Origin: Oscillatoriales cyanobacterium
Lineage (GTDB): Bacteria > Cyanobacteriota > Cyanobacteriia > Cyanobacteriales > Microcoleaceae
NCBI GenBank assembly: GCA_004294385.1
Contig: REAP01000035.1
Span: 1 to 47,678 of the forward strand
Length of the DNA: 47,678 bases
Direction: 5' to 3'
Part shown: positions 17,190 to 25,368 of the stretch, piece after piece
Numbering within the stretch: the first letter of the stretch is position 1
Layout: each line of letters begins with the position of its first letter
Notes under the pieces: model-generated
The model's input: the letters and a program-made list of their open reading frames with translations, nothing else
What the model was told of the DNA's origin: nothing
Databases searched by the model: none
Program-made: the position numbers and the translations under genes

Positions 17190-17422
17190 AAGATAATTTA
17201 CTTCTTCTTTTCTCTTCCTTCGTGTCCTTCGCGTCTTCGCGGTTCAATAATTCCATATTCTTCCAGTGGAAAGGGAGTATACTATTAAGGCTCTGCCTAA
17301 TTTCTGTATAGCAACAATCTCAAATTGGTGAACATCAATATTTCTCTCTTCTTTCTTCCTCTGTGTCCTCTGCGCCCTCTGCGGTTAAAAAAATCTTTAT
17401 TTCATCTTTGATTCCATAAATT

Positions 17423-18628
17423 ATGACATTCCAGCAATCAAATATTAATGACAGTAACCCAGAACTCTGCGCTTTAATCTGCGAAAGAATTGCCGCCAGT
17501 CCACAGCAGCGAATTACCTTTGCTGAATATATGGATTTGGCATTATATCATCCGCAGCACGGTTACTACAATAGCGATCGCGCGCCGATCGGCAAACAAG
17601 GCGATTTTATCACGTCGTCTCACTGGGGTGCTGATTTTGCGGAGGTTTTGGCAGAGCAGTTTGTGGAAATGTGGGAAATTCTAGGCAAACCTCAAAACTT
17701 TGCGATCGTCGAAATGGGCGCTGGGCGGGGAACTTTCGCCGAAAATGTGCTGCAATACCTGCAACAGCAACATCCCGACCTATTTAAAACTTTAACATAC
17801 ATAATTATTGAAATTTCGCCAATACTTCAAGCAGAACAACGGCAAATCTTAGGTGACTTCAAGTGTGTTAAATGGTGTAATTGGGATGAGATAGTTGATA
17901 ACTCAATTGTCGGTTGTTGCTTTTCTAATGAATTAGTCGATGCTTTCCCCGTGCATCAATTCATTCTGGAACAAGAGGAACTTAGGGAAATATATATTAC
18001 CACAGAAACACCAATAAATCAACAACCAGAAATAAATTTTGTTGAGGTAGTTGGTGAAGTTTCTACACCTAAAATTCCTGAATATTTTGAGTTATTGGGA
18101 GTCGATTTATCGGCGAGTGCTTATGGGGATGGATATCGCAGCGAGGTGAATTTGGCGGCTTTGGACTGGATGAGTACAGTTGCTCGAAAGTTGCAGCGCG
18201 GATATTTGCTAACAATTGATTACGGCCATCCAGCCCACCGCTATTACAATCCGAGGCGCAGGGAGGGAACGCTACAGTGTTATTACCGCCATCGATATCA
18301 CAATAATCCTTATATTAATGTGGGACGGCAGGATTTGACGGCTCATGTTAATTTTACGGCGTTGGAAAATCAGGGTAGATTGTGCGGTTTGGATGTGGTA
18401 GGGTTTACTCAGCAGGCTTTGTTTTTGATGGCGTTGGGTTTGGGCGATCGCATTGCTGCTCTATCAACCAATGTATTAGATGTGGCAACGTTGTTGCGGC
18501 GTAGGGAGGCGTTGCATAGAGCGATCGATCCGATGGGTTTGGGGGGTTTTGGAGTTTTGGTGCAGTCTAAGGGGTTGAGGGATGGGGAGAAGGGGAGCAT
18601 ATTGAAGGGTTTGATGGTGCCTGATTGA
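17423..18628 (+). CDS. COG1565 SAM-dependent methyltransferase (NDUFAF7/MidA-like)
   Basis: 401 residues. The family signature GKQGDFITSSHWGADFAEVL (58-77) precedes the SAM-binding motif IVEMGAGRGTFAENVL (95-110), then YIIIEISP, CCFSNELVDAFPVHQF, LLTIDYGHPAHRYY and GRQDLTAHVNFTAL. Mitochondrial NDUFAF7 dimethylates an arginine of complex I subunit NDUFS2; Dictyostelium MidA is needed for complex I. Here ndhH, the NDUFS2 homologue, is two genes upstream, suggesting it could modify NdhH. That is inference; family members are widespread and the bacterial substrate is not known to me. Confidence 0.88.
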   Translation: MTFQQSNINDSNPELCALICERIAASPQQRITFAEYMDLALYHPQHGYYNSDRAPIGKQGDFITSSHWGADFAEVLAEQFVEMWEILGKPQNFAIVEMGAGRGTFAENVLQYLQQQHPDLFKTLTYIIIEISPILQAEQRQILGDFKCVKWCNWDEIVDNSIVGCCFSNELVDAFPVHQFILEQEELREIYITTETPINQQPEINFVEVVGEVSTPKIPEYFELLGVDLSASAYGDGYRSEVNLAALDWMSTVARKLQRGYLLTIDYGHPAHRYYNPRRREGTLQCYYRHRYHNNPYINVGRQDLTAHVNFTALENQGRLCGLDVVGFTQQALFLMALGLGDRIAALSTNVLDVATLLRRREALHRAIDPMGLGGFGVLVQSKGLRDGEKGSILKGLMVPD

Positions 18629-18649
18629 TTATCCCCGATTGATGATTAA

Positions 18650-19225
18650 CTAATTAAGCTGTTTTTTCACCGCACGAGCAATTAAAGGTGCTTTCTTTTC
18701 TAATCCTTCTAAATTAAGTTCATTCTCTAAATACATTCGATACCACTCCTGACGTTGTTCTATTACCCATTCACTATTCTGAAGCTGTAACTGTTTGATG
18801 GTAAATTGCGCTCGATCGCGATCGCCACAAGGAACCGCATCAGTCAAAACCAACTGACAAGAAGGTAGGATAATCTCAAACCAATTATCTTCTACTTCAA
18901 ACGGATCGAGAATTTGTCGATCGTAAGTTCCTTTGCAGCTATTTAGCCGTTGCAAAGCATAGCGATAGTTTTTCCATTCATAAATCAAATGCTGATTTGT
19001 GTCTTTACTTTTACTCAAATAATGATCGACAGTACCCGTCCCACTCGGTATGTGCATCACCGAATAGCCACAAAGATTTTGGAAGCCTTGAGCTAATTGA
19101 GACTTGAAGGGAGACCAAAAATCCTTTGGTTTTGTATCAGGATTTTTAACTAACCAATTATTGCCTGCTTTTCGCACCTGTTGCTCAAAATCCGCTGGTT
19201 CCGGTGGCGGAGTAAATCGCATCAT
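18650..19225 (-). CDS. HNH-like nuclease (PtuB-like) paired with an ATPase
   Basis: 191 residues from the ATG at 19225, two bases after the ATPase stop and preceded by GAGGTAGAG. The core GTVDHYLSKSKD...YEWKNYRYALQRLNSCKG then LDPFEV resembles the HNH region of TIGR02646/PtuB-type proteins (DH...W-N...N-x-x-K-G). The zinc cysteines usual before the core are reduced to LCGYSV. Such HNH proteins pair with PtuA ATPases in Septu-like defence. Pairing and spacing fit, but the family is divergent. A longer reading frame to 19255 overlaps the ATPase gene. Confidence 0.7.
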   Translation of the reverse strand: MMRFTPPPEPADFEQQVRKAGNNWLVKNPDTKPKDFWSPFKSQLAQGFQNLCGYSVMHIPSGTGTVDHYLSKSKDTNQHLIYEWKNYRYALQRLNSCKGTYDRQILDPFEVEDNWFEIILPSCQLVLTDAVPCGDRDRAQFTIKQLQLQNSEWVIEQRQEWYRMYLENELNLEGLEKKAPLIARAVKKQLN

Positions 19226-19227
19226 CT

Positions 19228-20460
19228 TTACTCTACCTCGGTGCTGATAATCCATCGAGGCCAGAAGCGATCGTGTTCTGGTAAAACTCGCAAGAGTTCC
19301 TGATGGATTTGCTCTTTAGTTCTCAGGTATTCAGGAAAAGCATCTATGCTTTCTCCTCGCATGAAGGTATACGCAGCATCAATCGCTATTTCTGCTTCGC
19401 GGGAACGAGCCTGTTTCAACCCAAAAATATCTGAAGTTAGCCAGCCAACAGCATCGCCATTTTTTGTCCAAGGAACTTGATTAAGAGTTACATCTTTACC
19501 TTGTAACTCAAACAAAAATAACTTATCTTGTTGCTCATCAAATTGAGGCTCGATTGAGGCAAGTAGTAAGGGAGAATGAGTCGTAGCTATGAGCTGAAGT
19601 TTCATTTCATTTTCTAGGTTTGTCGCTACTTCTAAGATCGCTGGTAAAATTGAGCGTTGCCACTGTGGATGTAAATGAGCTTCAACTTCATCGATTAAAA
19701 GAATTATCTGATCCAGAGGTTCTTGTTGCCGCAACTTAGAAGCCATTGTGTGTTCGTACCAAGTCCAGACTAACAAATAAGCTAATCCTAAAATCCGCTT
19801 AATGCCGGCTGATGCGTAGATAATCGGCACATTGCCATAGGGGAAATTCAAGGTAGGAATCTCACGCACATCCTCAACAGAAACCCTGATTGGTTCTCCC
19901 GGTTCCATCCATTCATCAGCATGGGGAGAAAGTTGTTGAATGACGCGAGATAGTAGTTTGAATTTAGAGCGATCTGGTTGACGTTGCCAGTTTACCCAGT
20001 CATGAATTAGACCATTACAGATGAATTTTCCTTCTGAATTAATCAATCCATTCCAAAGACTATCATAATTGAAGTGATAAGCTGCTAAGCGATTACGAGC
20101 TGGATCTAAGACTGAAAATCCATCAACACGAACATAAATAATCAATCCTTTTAAACTAGAAGACATTCGTATGTCTACCCATTTTTGCTCGGAAAAGCTG
20201 AACAGGCTGCGATGTTTGTCTGAGTTTTTCTGATTGCTCAAAAGAGAAGTGATTTCTGGTGACTCACCCTTTCTCTGCTGTGGCCAAGCCGGACTATCTG
20301 CCCATTTTCCAGTTAGTACCCACCAAGCGACATCGAGCAAAAAAGTCTTGCCCAAACCATTGTCGCCAGTAAATAAATTAATGCGATCTGCAAATTCTAC
20401 ATCGAACTGGGGGGCAGTTCCTACTTGTTTTAGATGAAGTTCTTTCAGCATTTTGACCAT
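19228..20460 (-). CDS. AAA/ABC-type ATPase, PtuA-like (Septu-type defence)
   Basis: A 410-residue ATPase of the SMC/RecF/OLD superfamily. The Walker A site is FTGDNGLGKTFLLD, near residue 31-44. The ABC signature-like segment is YASAGIKRILGLAYLL. Walker B is ILLIDEVEAHLHPQWQRS, and the switch histidine is in ATTHSPLLL. The C-terminal part (about 330-410) is helical. It sits directly before the HNH-like gene, as PtuA before PtuB. The start may be ATG 20460 or 20451 (MLKELHLKQVG), the latter looking more like family N-termini. A cytosine methyltransferase lies upstream on the same strand. Confidence 0.8.
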   Translation of the reverse strand: MVKMLKELHLKQVGTAPQFDVEFADRINLFTGDNGLGKTFLLDVAWWVLTGKWADSPAWPQQRKGESPEITSLLSNQKNSDKHRSLFSFSEQKWVDIRMSSSLKGLIIYVRVDGFSVLDPARNRLAAYHFNYDSLWNGLINSEGKFICNGLIHDWVNWQRQPDRSKFKLLSRVIQQLSPHADEWMEPGEPIRVSVEDVREIPTLNFPYGNVPIIYASAGIKRILGLAYLLVWTWYEHTMASKLRQQEPLDQIILLIDEVEAHLHPQWQRSILPAILEVATNLENEMKLQLIATTHSPLLLASIEPQFDEQQDKLFLFELQGKDVTLNQVPWTKNGDAVGWLTSDIFGLKQARSREAEIAIDAAYTFMRGESIDAFPEYLRTKEQIHQELLRVLPEHDRFWPRWIISTEVE

Positions 20461-20617
20461 CCGCTTAATCAGTTATAGAATTAGTTCTAAATTCAGAAAT
20501 AGTCAGTTAATTTAAAAAAATTCGATTTATCATAATTTACATATTTCAATGTAATTATGAGATTCTTCGCTTCGCTCAGAATGACACATAGGTTTTGCGT
20601 AAGTTTTGTCTATTATA

Positions 20618-21760
20618 CTATAAACTACTTATTGATTGTAAAATATTTTCACTCAGTTCTAATTCAGCCCATTTCAATCGTTCTTGAATTGACATCCCTT
20701 GCAACTTTTTACTCATTTCATATAAATCAACTTGCGGATAATCCCCCTGAAATAAGGGAATCAAAGCGTCAACAACAGCAGCAATTCCCTGGGGTGGTAC
20801 TGCATTGCCAATCTGTCGCCGCACTTCAGTCGTAGAACCTTCAAAAACGAAATCATCGGGGAATGTTTGCAATCTGGCTCTTTCACGATTTGTCAAAGAA
20901 CGCGGTTCTAAATAATGATAACCCCAAGTTCCGCCACCTCCACCAGCAATAATTGTCGATGATGGTTTATCTGGATGAATTCGCCGATAAACGTGACTGA
21001 TCATACCTTTGACATAATAGGGACTGTCCTTGGGAATATCAGAGAAATTGCCTCCCGGTTTGATTCGATTTAAAATTTCAACGGTGCGGGCTTGAATTCT
21101 ATGATGTTTGTTGTTGTCGAGAACTGCTTCCACATTTTTGAGTGCTTCGCCCGCAGTTCGATAAGGATAATTGCGATTTTGTCCGTATTCTGGCTGAGGA
21201 TGCACAAAGTTAAATTCTGTATCCATCCGAATGCCAACTAATAAGACTCTTTGGCGAAATTGGGGAACTCCGTAATCTGCAAAGTTGTAGAGTTTGGGTT
21301 TGACTAAGTAACCTGGTGCGATACTTTCAAAGTCGGAAATTATTTGTTTTATGGCTTGATAATTATTGGCACTTAATAAGCCTTTGACGTTTTCTGCGAC
21401 AAAAGCTTTAGGCTTTTTCTTGTTGACAAAATCTAGGAAGTATGTATATAAATTGCCTCTGGTTCCTTCGAGTCCGGGGCGTTTCCAAATTAGGGAAAAG
21501 TCTTGACAAGGGAAGCCTCCTATACATATTTCTGCATCGGGAACTTGGGCAATGTCTATATTTTCTATGCTGTCGTTGACGATCGCACCAGCGATATTTC
21601 TGCTAAATGTTTTGCAGGCGTATTGGTTGGAGTCGATCGCCCAAACTACCTCAAATCCGGCTTGGTGGAATGGCAAATCCATGCCACCACAACCTGAAAA
21701 TAAGGAAATGAGTCGCGGTTTTTTTGTCCAGGCGATCGCACGGAGAGGTTCGATTAACAT
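20618..21760 (-). CDS. DNA (cytosine-5) methyltransferase
   Basis: 380 residues from the ATG at 21760. The upstream open extension to 21790 comes from a palindromic repeat (GGGCATCTTGCCCGC), so I exclude it. Ordered motifs are I LISLFSGCGGMDL, IV GGFPCQDFS (catalytic Cys), VI FVAENVKGL, VIII QRVLLVGIR, IX ERARLQTFPDDF and X RRQIGNAVPP; the variable target-recognition region is about 220-300. The specificity cannot be read. No cognate restriction gene is recognisable, but a PtuA-like ATPase and an HNH-like protein follow on the same strand. Confidence 0.93.
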   Translation of the reverse strand: MLIEPLRAIAWTKKPRLISLFSGCGGMDLPFHQAGFEVVWAIDSNQYACKTFSRNIAGAIVNDSIENIDIAQVPDAEICIGGFPCQDFSLIWKRPGLEGTRGNLYTYFLDFVNKKKPKAFVAENVKGLLSANNYQAIKQIISDFESIAPGYLVKPKLYNFADYGVPQFRQRVLLVGIRMDTEFNFVHPQPEYGQNRNYPYRTAGEALKNVEAVLDNNKHHRIQARTVEILNRIKPGGNFSDIPKDSPYYVKGMISHVYRRIHPDKPSSTIIAGGGGGTWGYHYLEPRSLTNRERARLQTFPDDFVFEGSTTEVRRQIGNAVPPQGIAAVVDALIPLFQGDYPQVDLYEMSKKLQGMSIQERLKWAELELSENILQSISSL

Positions 21761-21782
21761 ATTAATTCGCAGTAGGACGATC

Positions 21783-21902
21783 GCGGGCAAGATGCCCGCA
21801 CCACAAGAGTGTCATCATACCAAAGCGCGATCGCGCTTTCGACTAATCAATTGAACATCCCAGAAAAGCCAGTCTTGAACAGGCAAGATGCCTGTTCCAC
21901 AA
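21783..21902. repeat. Two GGCAAGATGCC palindrome copies
   Basis: CGGGCAAGATGCCCG (about 21783-21797) and AACAGGCAAGATGCCTGTTCC (about 21880-21900) lie between the methyltransferase start and the Uma2 gene. A third solo copy is at about 22815-22840. They belong to the nested palindrome family at 8046-8236. Confidence 0.8.
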
Positions 21903-21929
21903 TAAATATGGTCGAGGTTTATTGATATT

Positions 21930-22608
21930 TCACTCTTCATCGTCTAACTCGATCCCGGCTTGACGCAGTTTTTCGGCCAATCTTTCAGCGCGGAGTTTTT
22001 CGCGATCGGCCCGTTGACGTTCTTGTTCAGTTCGTTCCTCCGACCACAACAACAACTCGCCTGCTGCATTCCACCATCTCAACCAACAGCCGGTTCTCCC
22101 TTCGTGGGCTCCTTCCCACATTCCTAAAAACAAGTCTAATCCCGGTATCCAATAACGCCCGTTTTCATCCTTTTTTTGCGAGTTGTAAAGCCCTGATTCT
22201 AAAGCGTAAACTTCTAAATGAGCTGTTTTCGCTCGGAATATAACATATATGGGGACTTTGATTACTTGCTCATAAAAAAACCACTTTCCCACCCGCGATA
22301 TAAATTCTACAGAGTATTCTTCTCCATAGGTTTCTGACAGAAATTCCATCACAATTTGAGGAATTATCCCTTCTGTGTGTGGCGTGTAACTGCGGCGGAT
22401 TTGCGATACATTTTGGGGATTGACGGGTTTCACGTACATCCAATCTGGTGCTTTGCAAATAGTTCGCTGTTCGTCGCTGGTTGAACCTGGGAAACTTATG
22501 CCGGCACAAAGGGCAAAGTTGGAAACAATTAAAGCATCCTGGATTAATTCGGGAAATTCTGTTAGCGGCTGGCGTAAAGCTGCGGGAGTTTTTAGTTGCT
22601 ACAAGCAT
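21930..22608 (-). pseudogene. Uma2-family endonuclease (DUF820), probable frameshift
   Basis: The frame ending at 21930 encodes a cyanobacterial Uma2/DUF820 protein: KAPDWMYV, PQIVMEFLSETYGEE, KWFFYEQVIKVPIYVIF, YWIPGLDLFLGMWEG, GCWLRWWN, and a charged coiled C-terminus. The PDW block lies upstream of the first in-frame ATG (22439). The same frame stays open through residues LKTPAALRQPLTEFPELIQ but has no ATG/GTG/TTG before its stop. An ATG at 22608 gives MLVATK and joins the correct frame if one A is removed from the A5 run (T5 at 22589-22593 on +). A one-base frameshift, or sequencing error, is the best explanation. Confidence 0.7.
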
Positions 22609-22704
22609 AGTTTATCTCAGGTTAAATGTTTTAATGGTTAAATTATATCTCTTGGTTTTGGGGATTAATGTTTATGACGAGGCAGAGCCTGGTAATGATT
22701 TAAG

Positions 22705-22775
22705 CCGACAGTCCGCCAGGGGTTGAAACCCCTGGCTAATAGCTGAAGTCCTCTTAAGAGGACTGAGAAGAAGAC
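22705..22775. repeat. AGGGGTTGAAACCCCT / AAGTCCTCTT dispersed repeat
   Basis: A palindrome CAGGGGTTGAAACCCCTG followed by AAGTCCTCTTAAGAGGACT. The inverted counterpart lies at 22850-22918, with AGTCCTCTTCAGAGGACT then AGGGGTTTCAACCCTTGCC, touching the hisS stop. Similar sequence is inside the MITE-like element at 3884-4030, and a diverged copy is at about 36272-36325. The two copies here flank a GGCAAGATGCC palindrome. Confidence 0.75.
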
Positions 22776-22913
22776 TTTTAAACTCATCCGACATCTGCCA
22801 AAAAGCCTGTCAAGAACAGGCAAGATGCCTGTTCCACAATAATTATTGGAGAGGTCTATTAGTCCTCTTCAGAGGACTTTAGCTTTGAGGCAGGGGTTTC
22901 AACCCTTGCCGGA

Positions 22914-24191
22914 CTATGCAGCAGCAATTATCTTCTGCTGTAAGTCCTCTGTCATGGCTAGTAGTTCTGATTGGGCGATCGCACTTTGTTCCCCACTCGC
23001 CAACCACTTCAATTGTACCATCTCGTTTTCAGCTTCCGCATCTCCCAAAACTAAGCACGCAACAGCACCACTGCGATCGGCTCTTTTAAACTGTTTCCCA
23101 AAAGCACTCCCACTCAAATCTATCTCGACACTAAACCCCACACTCCGCAATTTTTGTGCTAACAATACCGATTGTTGTTCAGCTTTTTCACCCCTGGATA
23201 CCAGATAAAAATCTAACTTCGGTGCGGGCAAAGGTTGCAACTTTTGTAGCAGGATAATCAACCTTTCTACACCCATTGCCCAACCGACTGCCGCCGTATC
23301 TGGCCCGCCCAATTCCTTGACTAAACCATCATATCTGCCACCACCACAAACTGTGGCTTGCGCGCCCAAATCGTCGGATATAATTTCAAAAGCGGTGTAG
23401 GTATAGTAATCCAAACCGCGCACTAATCTGGGATTTAACTGATAGCTAATTCCTAAATCTGTGAGCATTTGCTGGACTTGCTCGAAGTGCGATCGCGATT
23501 CATCCCCCAAATAGTCCAAAATACTCGGCGCATCCTTGACAATTTCTTGAGTGCGCTGATTTTTACTATCCAAAATCCGCAGCGGATTGCGAGTCAAACG
23601 GTCTTGCGAATCTGCATCTAATTCGGATTTGAACGGTGTAAAATAATCGATTAAGGCTTGTCGATAATTTTGTCGGTCTTCCTTATTTCCGACAGAGTTA
23701 ATATCGAGGCGCAAATTTTTCAAACCGAGAGTTTGGAGGATGTCGCAGGCGATCGCAATTACCTCCACATCGGCACGAGGATTCGCACTCCCTAAGACTT
23801 CCACACCAATTTGATTAAACTGCCGCTGTCTGCCTTCTTGGGCGCGTTCGTAGCGAAACATCGGCCCAGTATACCACAGGCGCTGCACGTCACCAGCCGC
23901 ATACAAACTATTTTGAATAAAAGCTCGAACTACTCCAGCCGTGCCTTCTGGCCGCAACGTACTCGATCGATCGCCCTTATCTTTAAAAGTGTACATTTCT
24001 TTGCCCACAACATCGGTTGCTTCGCCGATGCCGCGTTCAAATAAAGATGTTTGTTCAAAAATAGGCGTCCGAATTTCTCGATAAGCCGCTTTTTTCAAAA
24101 TTGTTCTGGCGATTTCTTCGACATTTTGCCAATATCGAATTTCATCTGGCAAAATGTCCCGCGTTCCCGGTAAAGTTTTAATTGAATTCAT
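22914..24191 (-). CDS. hisS: Histidyl-tRNA synthetase
   Basis: 425 residues, normal length for a class II bacterial HisRS, which charges tRNA-His. Visible are the N-terminal LPGTRDILPDE, motif 1 region IRTPIFEQTSLFERG, motif 2 TGPMFRYERAQEGRQRQFNQ, the histidine-specific RGLDYYTYTAFEI and motif 3 AAVGWAMGVERLI. A C-terminal anticodon-binding domain spans about 330-425. The ATG at 24191 directly precedes the conserved start. The upstream gap (24192-24403) is filled by heptamer repeats. Confidence 0.96.
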   Translation of the reverse strand: MNSIKTLPGTRDILPDEIRYWQNVEEIARTILKKAAYREIRTPIFEQTSLFERGIGEATDVVGKEMYTFKDKGDRSSTLRPEGTAGVVRAFIQNSLYAAGDVQRLWYTGPMFRYERAQEGRQRQFNQIGVEVLGSANPRADVEVIAIACDILQTLGLKNLRLDINSVGNKEDRQNYRQALIDYFTPFKSELDADSQDRLTRNPLRILDSKNQRTQEIVKDAPSILDYLGDESRSHFEQVQQMLTDLGISYQLNPRLVRGLDYYTYTAFEIISDDLGAQATVCGGGRYDGLVKELGGPDTAAVGWAMGVERLIILLQKLQPLPAPKLDFYLVSRGEKAEQQSVLLAQKLRSVGFSVEIDLSGSAFGKQFKRADRSGAVACLVLGDAEAENEMVQLKWLASGEQSAIAQSELLAMTEDLQQKIIAAA

Positions 24192-24423
24192 TTTGTTAGT
24201 CAGTTGTCATTGGTCATTAGTCATTGGTCATTAGTCATTGGTCATTAGTTATTGGTCATTAGTCTTGTCCTTGGTAATTTCAGATTGGTCATTGGTATTT
24301 GGTTTTTAGCAACTAACGTCTTAATTAAAAGCTAATAACTTTTGTATTTATTAGTTCTCAATCCTTAACTCTTACCTAATGACTAATGACTGCTGACTAA
24401 TGACTAATGACTAATAACTAATG
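24192..24423. repeat. STRRs, 7-bp units CATTGGT/CATTAGT and ACTAATG
   Basis: Two heptamer arrays (about 24197-24300 and 24370-24423) of related units occupy most of the gap upstream of hisS. The second overlaps the 3' end of the small conserved gene at 24404. Confidence 0.85.
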
Positions 24424-24715
24424 ATTCCCAAGCCCCATAACGATCGCCATAATAAGCCAAAATGCGATCGACCCGTTCGCGATCGACCAAATCGAACCCT
24501 TCAGGATACTGTATCCACAAAGCTCCAACTTGGCTGTCGCTGTAATCAAACTGCTGCGACTGCTGCGGAATTAAACCGGTTTCCACCCCTTCAACTTGAC
24601 GCAAATGGGCCGCCACTTCGCGATACACCGCCAGTGGCAATCCAGGGCATTGAATTTGATAGCGCAGTTGTTTTTCTTGTGCCGTTTGCATCATTTCTTT
24701 GTCTGTCCGCAACAT
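24404..24715 (-). CDS. Conserved cyanobacterial hypothetical protein
   Basis: A 103-residue soluble protein (LRYQIQCPGLPLAVYREVAAHLRQVEGVETGLIPQ ... FDYSDSQVGALWIQY). It looks like a small alpha/beta domain and resembles uncharacterised proteins I associate with cyanobacteria; no function can be given. It begins 11 bases after the stop of the PedR-like gene on the same strand, so the two are probably co-transcribed. Methionines at residues 1, 8 and 9 are all possible starts. Confidence 0.7.
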   Translation of the reverse strand: MLRTDKEMMQTAQEKQLRYQIQCPGLPLAVYREVAAHLRQVEGVETGLIPQQSQQFDYSDSQVGALWIQYPEGFDLVDRERVDRILAYYGDRYGAWESLVISH

Positions 24716-24726
24716 TTCGCCCTACT

Positions 24727-25002
24727 TTAAGATACTTCTTTATCGATCGGCCCTGGTAGAGGACAGCAGTTGATGTTGTCTAAACATACCTTCCCCCACT
24801 GCAAAGCCCAGCGCACCAGTGTAACTCGATTGTCAACCCGTGTCTTATTCAAGATATTACTAATATGGTTGTCAACTGTACGCTTGCTAATCTCCAACTT
24901 TTCGGCTATTTTCTCATTGGTCAATCCCGTCGCGACTAATTCTACCACTTGCAATTCTCTATCTGACAGGGTGACAGGGGTTTGAGAAACGCTCCCACTC
25001 AT
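24727..25002 (-). CDS. pedR: Small LuxR-type regulator, PedR-like
   Basis: A 91-residue protein that is almost entirely a LuxR/GerE helix-turn-helix: LSDRELQVVELVATGLTNEKIAEKLEISKRTVDNHISNILNKTRV. There is no receiver domain, as in Synechocystis PedR, a redox-responsive regulator of photosynthesis genes that I recall being controlled by thioredoxin through a C-terminal cysteine near position 80. Here the tail has Cys73, Cys79 and Cys80. The assignment rests on size, HTH and tail cysteines; other small LuxR proteins are possible. Confidence 0.75.
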   Translation of the reverse strand: MSGSVSQTPVTLSDRELQVVELVATGLTNEKIAEKLEISKRTVDNHISNILNKTRVDNRVTLVRWALQWGKVCLDNINCCPLPGPIDKEVS

Positions 25003-25368
25003 AAATTTTTCCTATCTGTGCATATTTACCTATCTACAATTCTAGAGGATGACGGATGAAGCATGAATACAAAATTAAATCTTTTTGTGTTATTTTTCCC
25101 CTAGATTGGTCATTGGGATCAGTCGAGCATCACGCCGTCGAAGCACAACGACGAGACACCAACAGATACAGGCACTTACCGGTGTGCGAAGCTGCATACG
25201 AGTACAAATTCGATCGCCTCTGGGCTGGTATTCCGCCGAAGCCGCCCAAAAACCCCCAGATGTTTGCCAGCAAAACTACAGTAGCTGTTAGTATCAATCA
25301 GTCTGATATTATGGCAATAGCGTGGGCAATTGAAAACCTTTCCTAAAAATCTCAAATCTAAAATTGAC
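25003..25368. other. Intergenic stretch without a supported gene
   Basis: This is a divergent promoter region between the PedR-like gene and the sugar kinase. A frame at 25056-25346 (+) contains a protein-like stretch (FDRLWAGIPPKPPKNPQMF), but its start has no ribosome site, the first half is low quality, and I recognise no family. It could hold a gene remnant. Confidence 0.4.

Noticed and set aside
25056..25346. 96-residue frame upstream of the sugar kinase
   Set aside because: No ribosome site, no recognised family, and a poor first half; at best a gene remnant.
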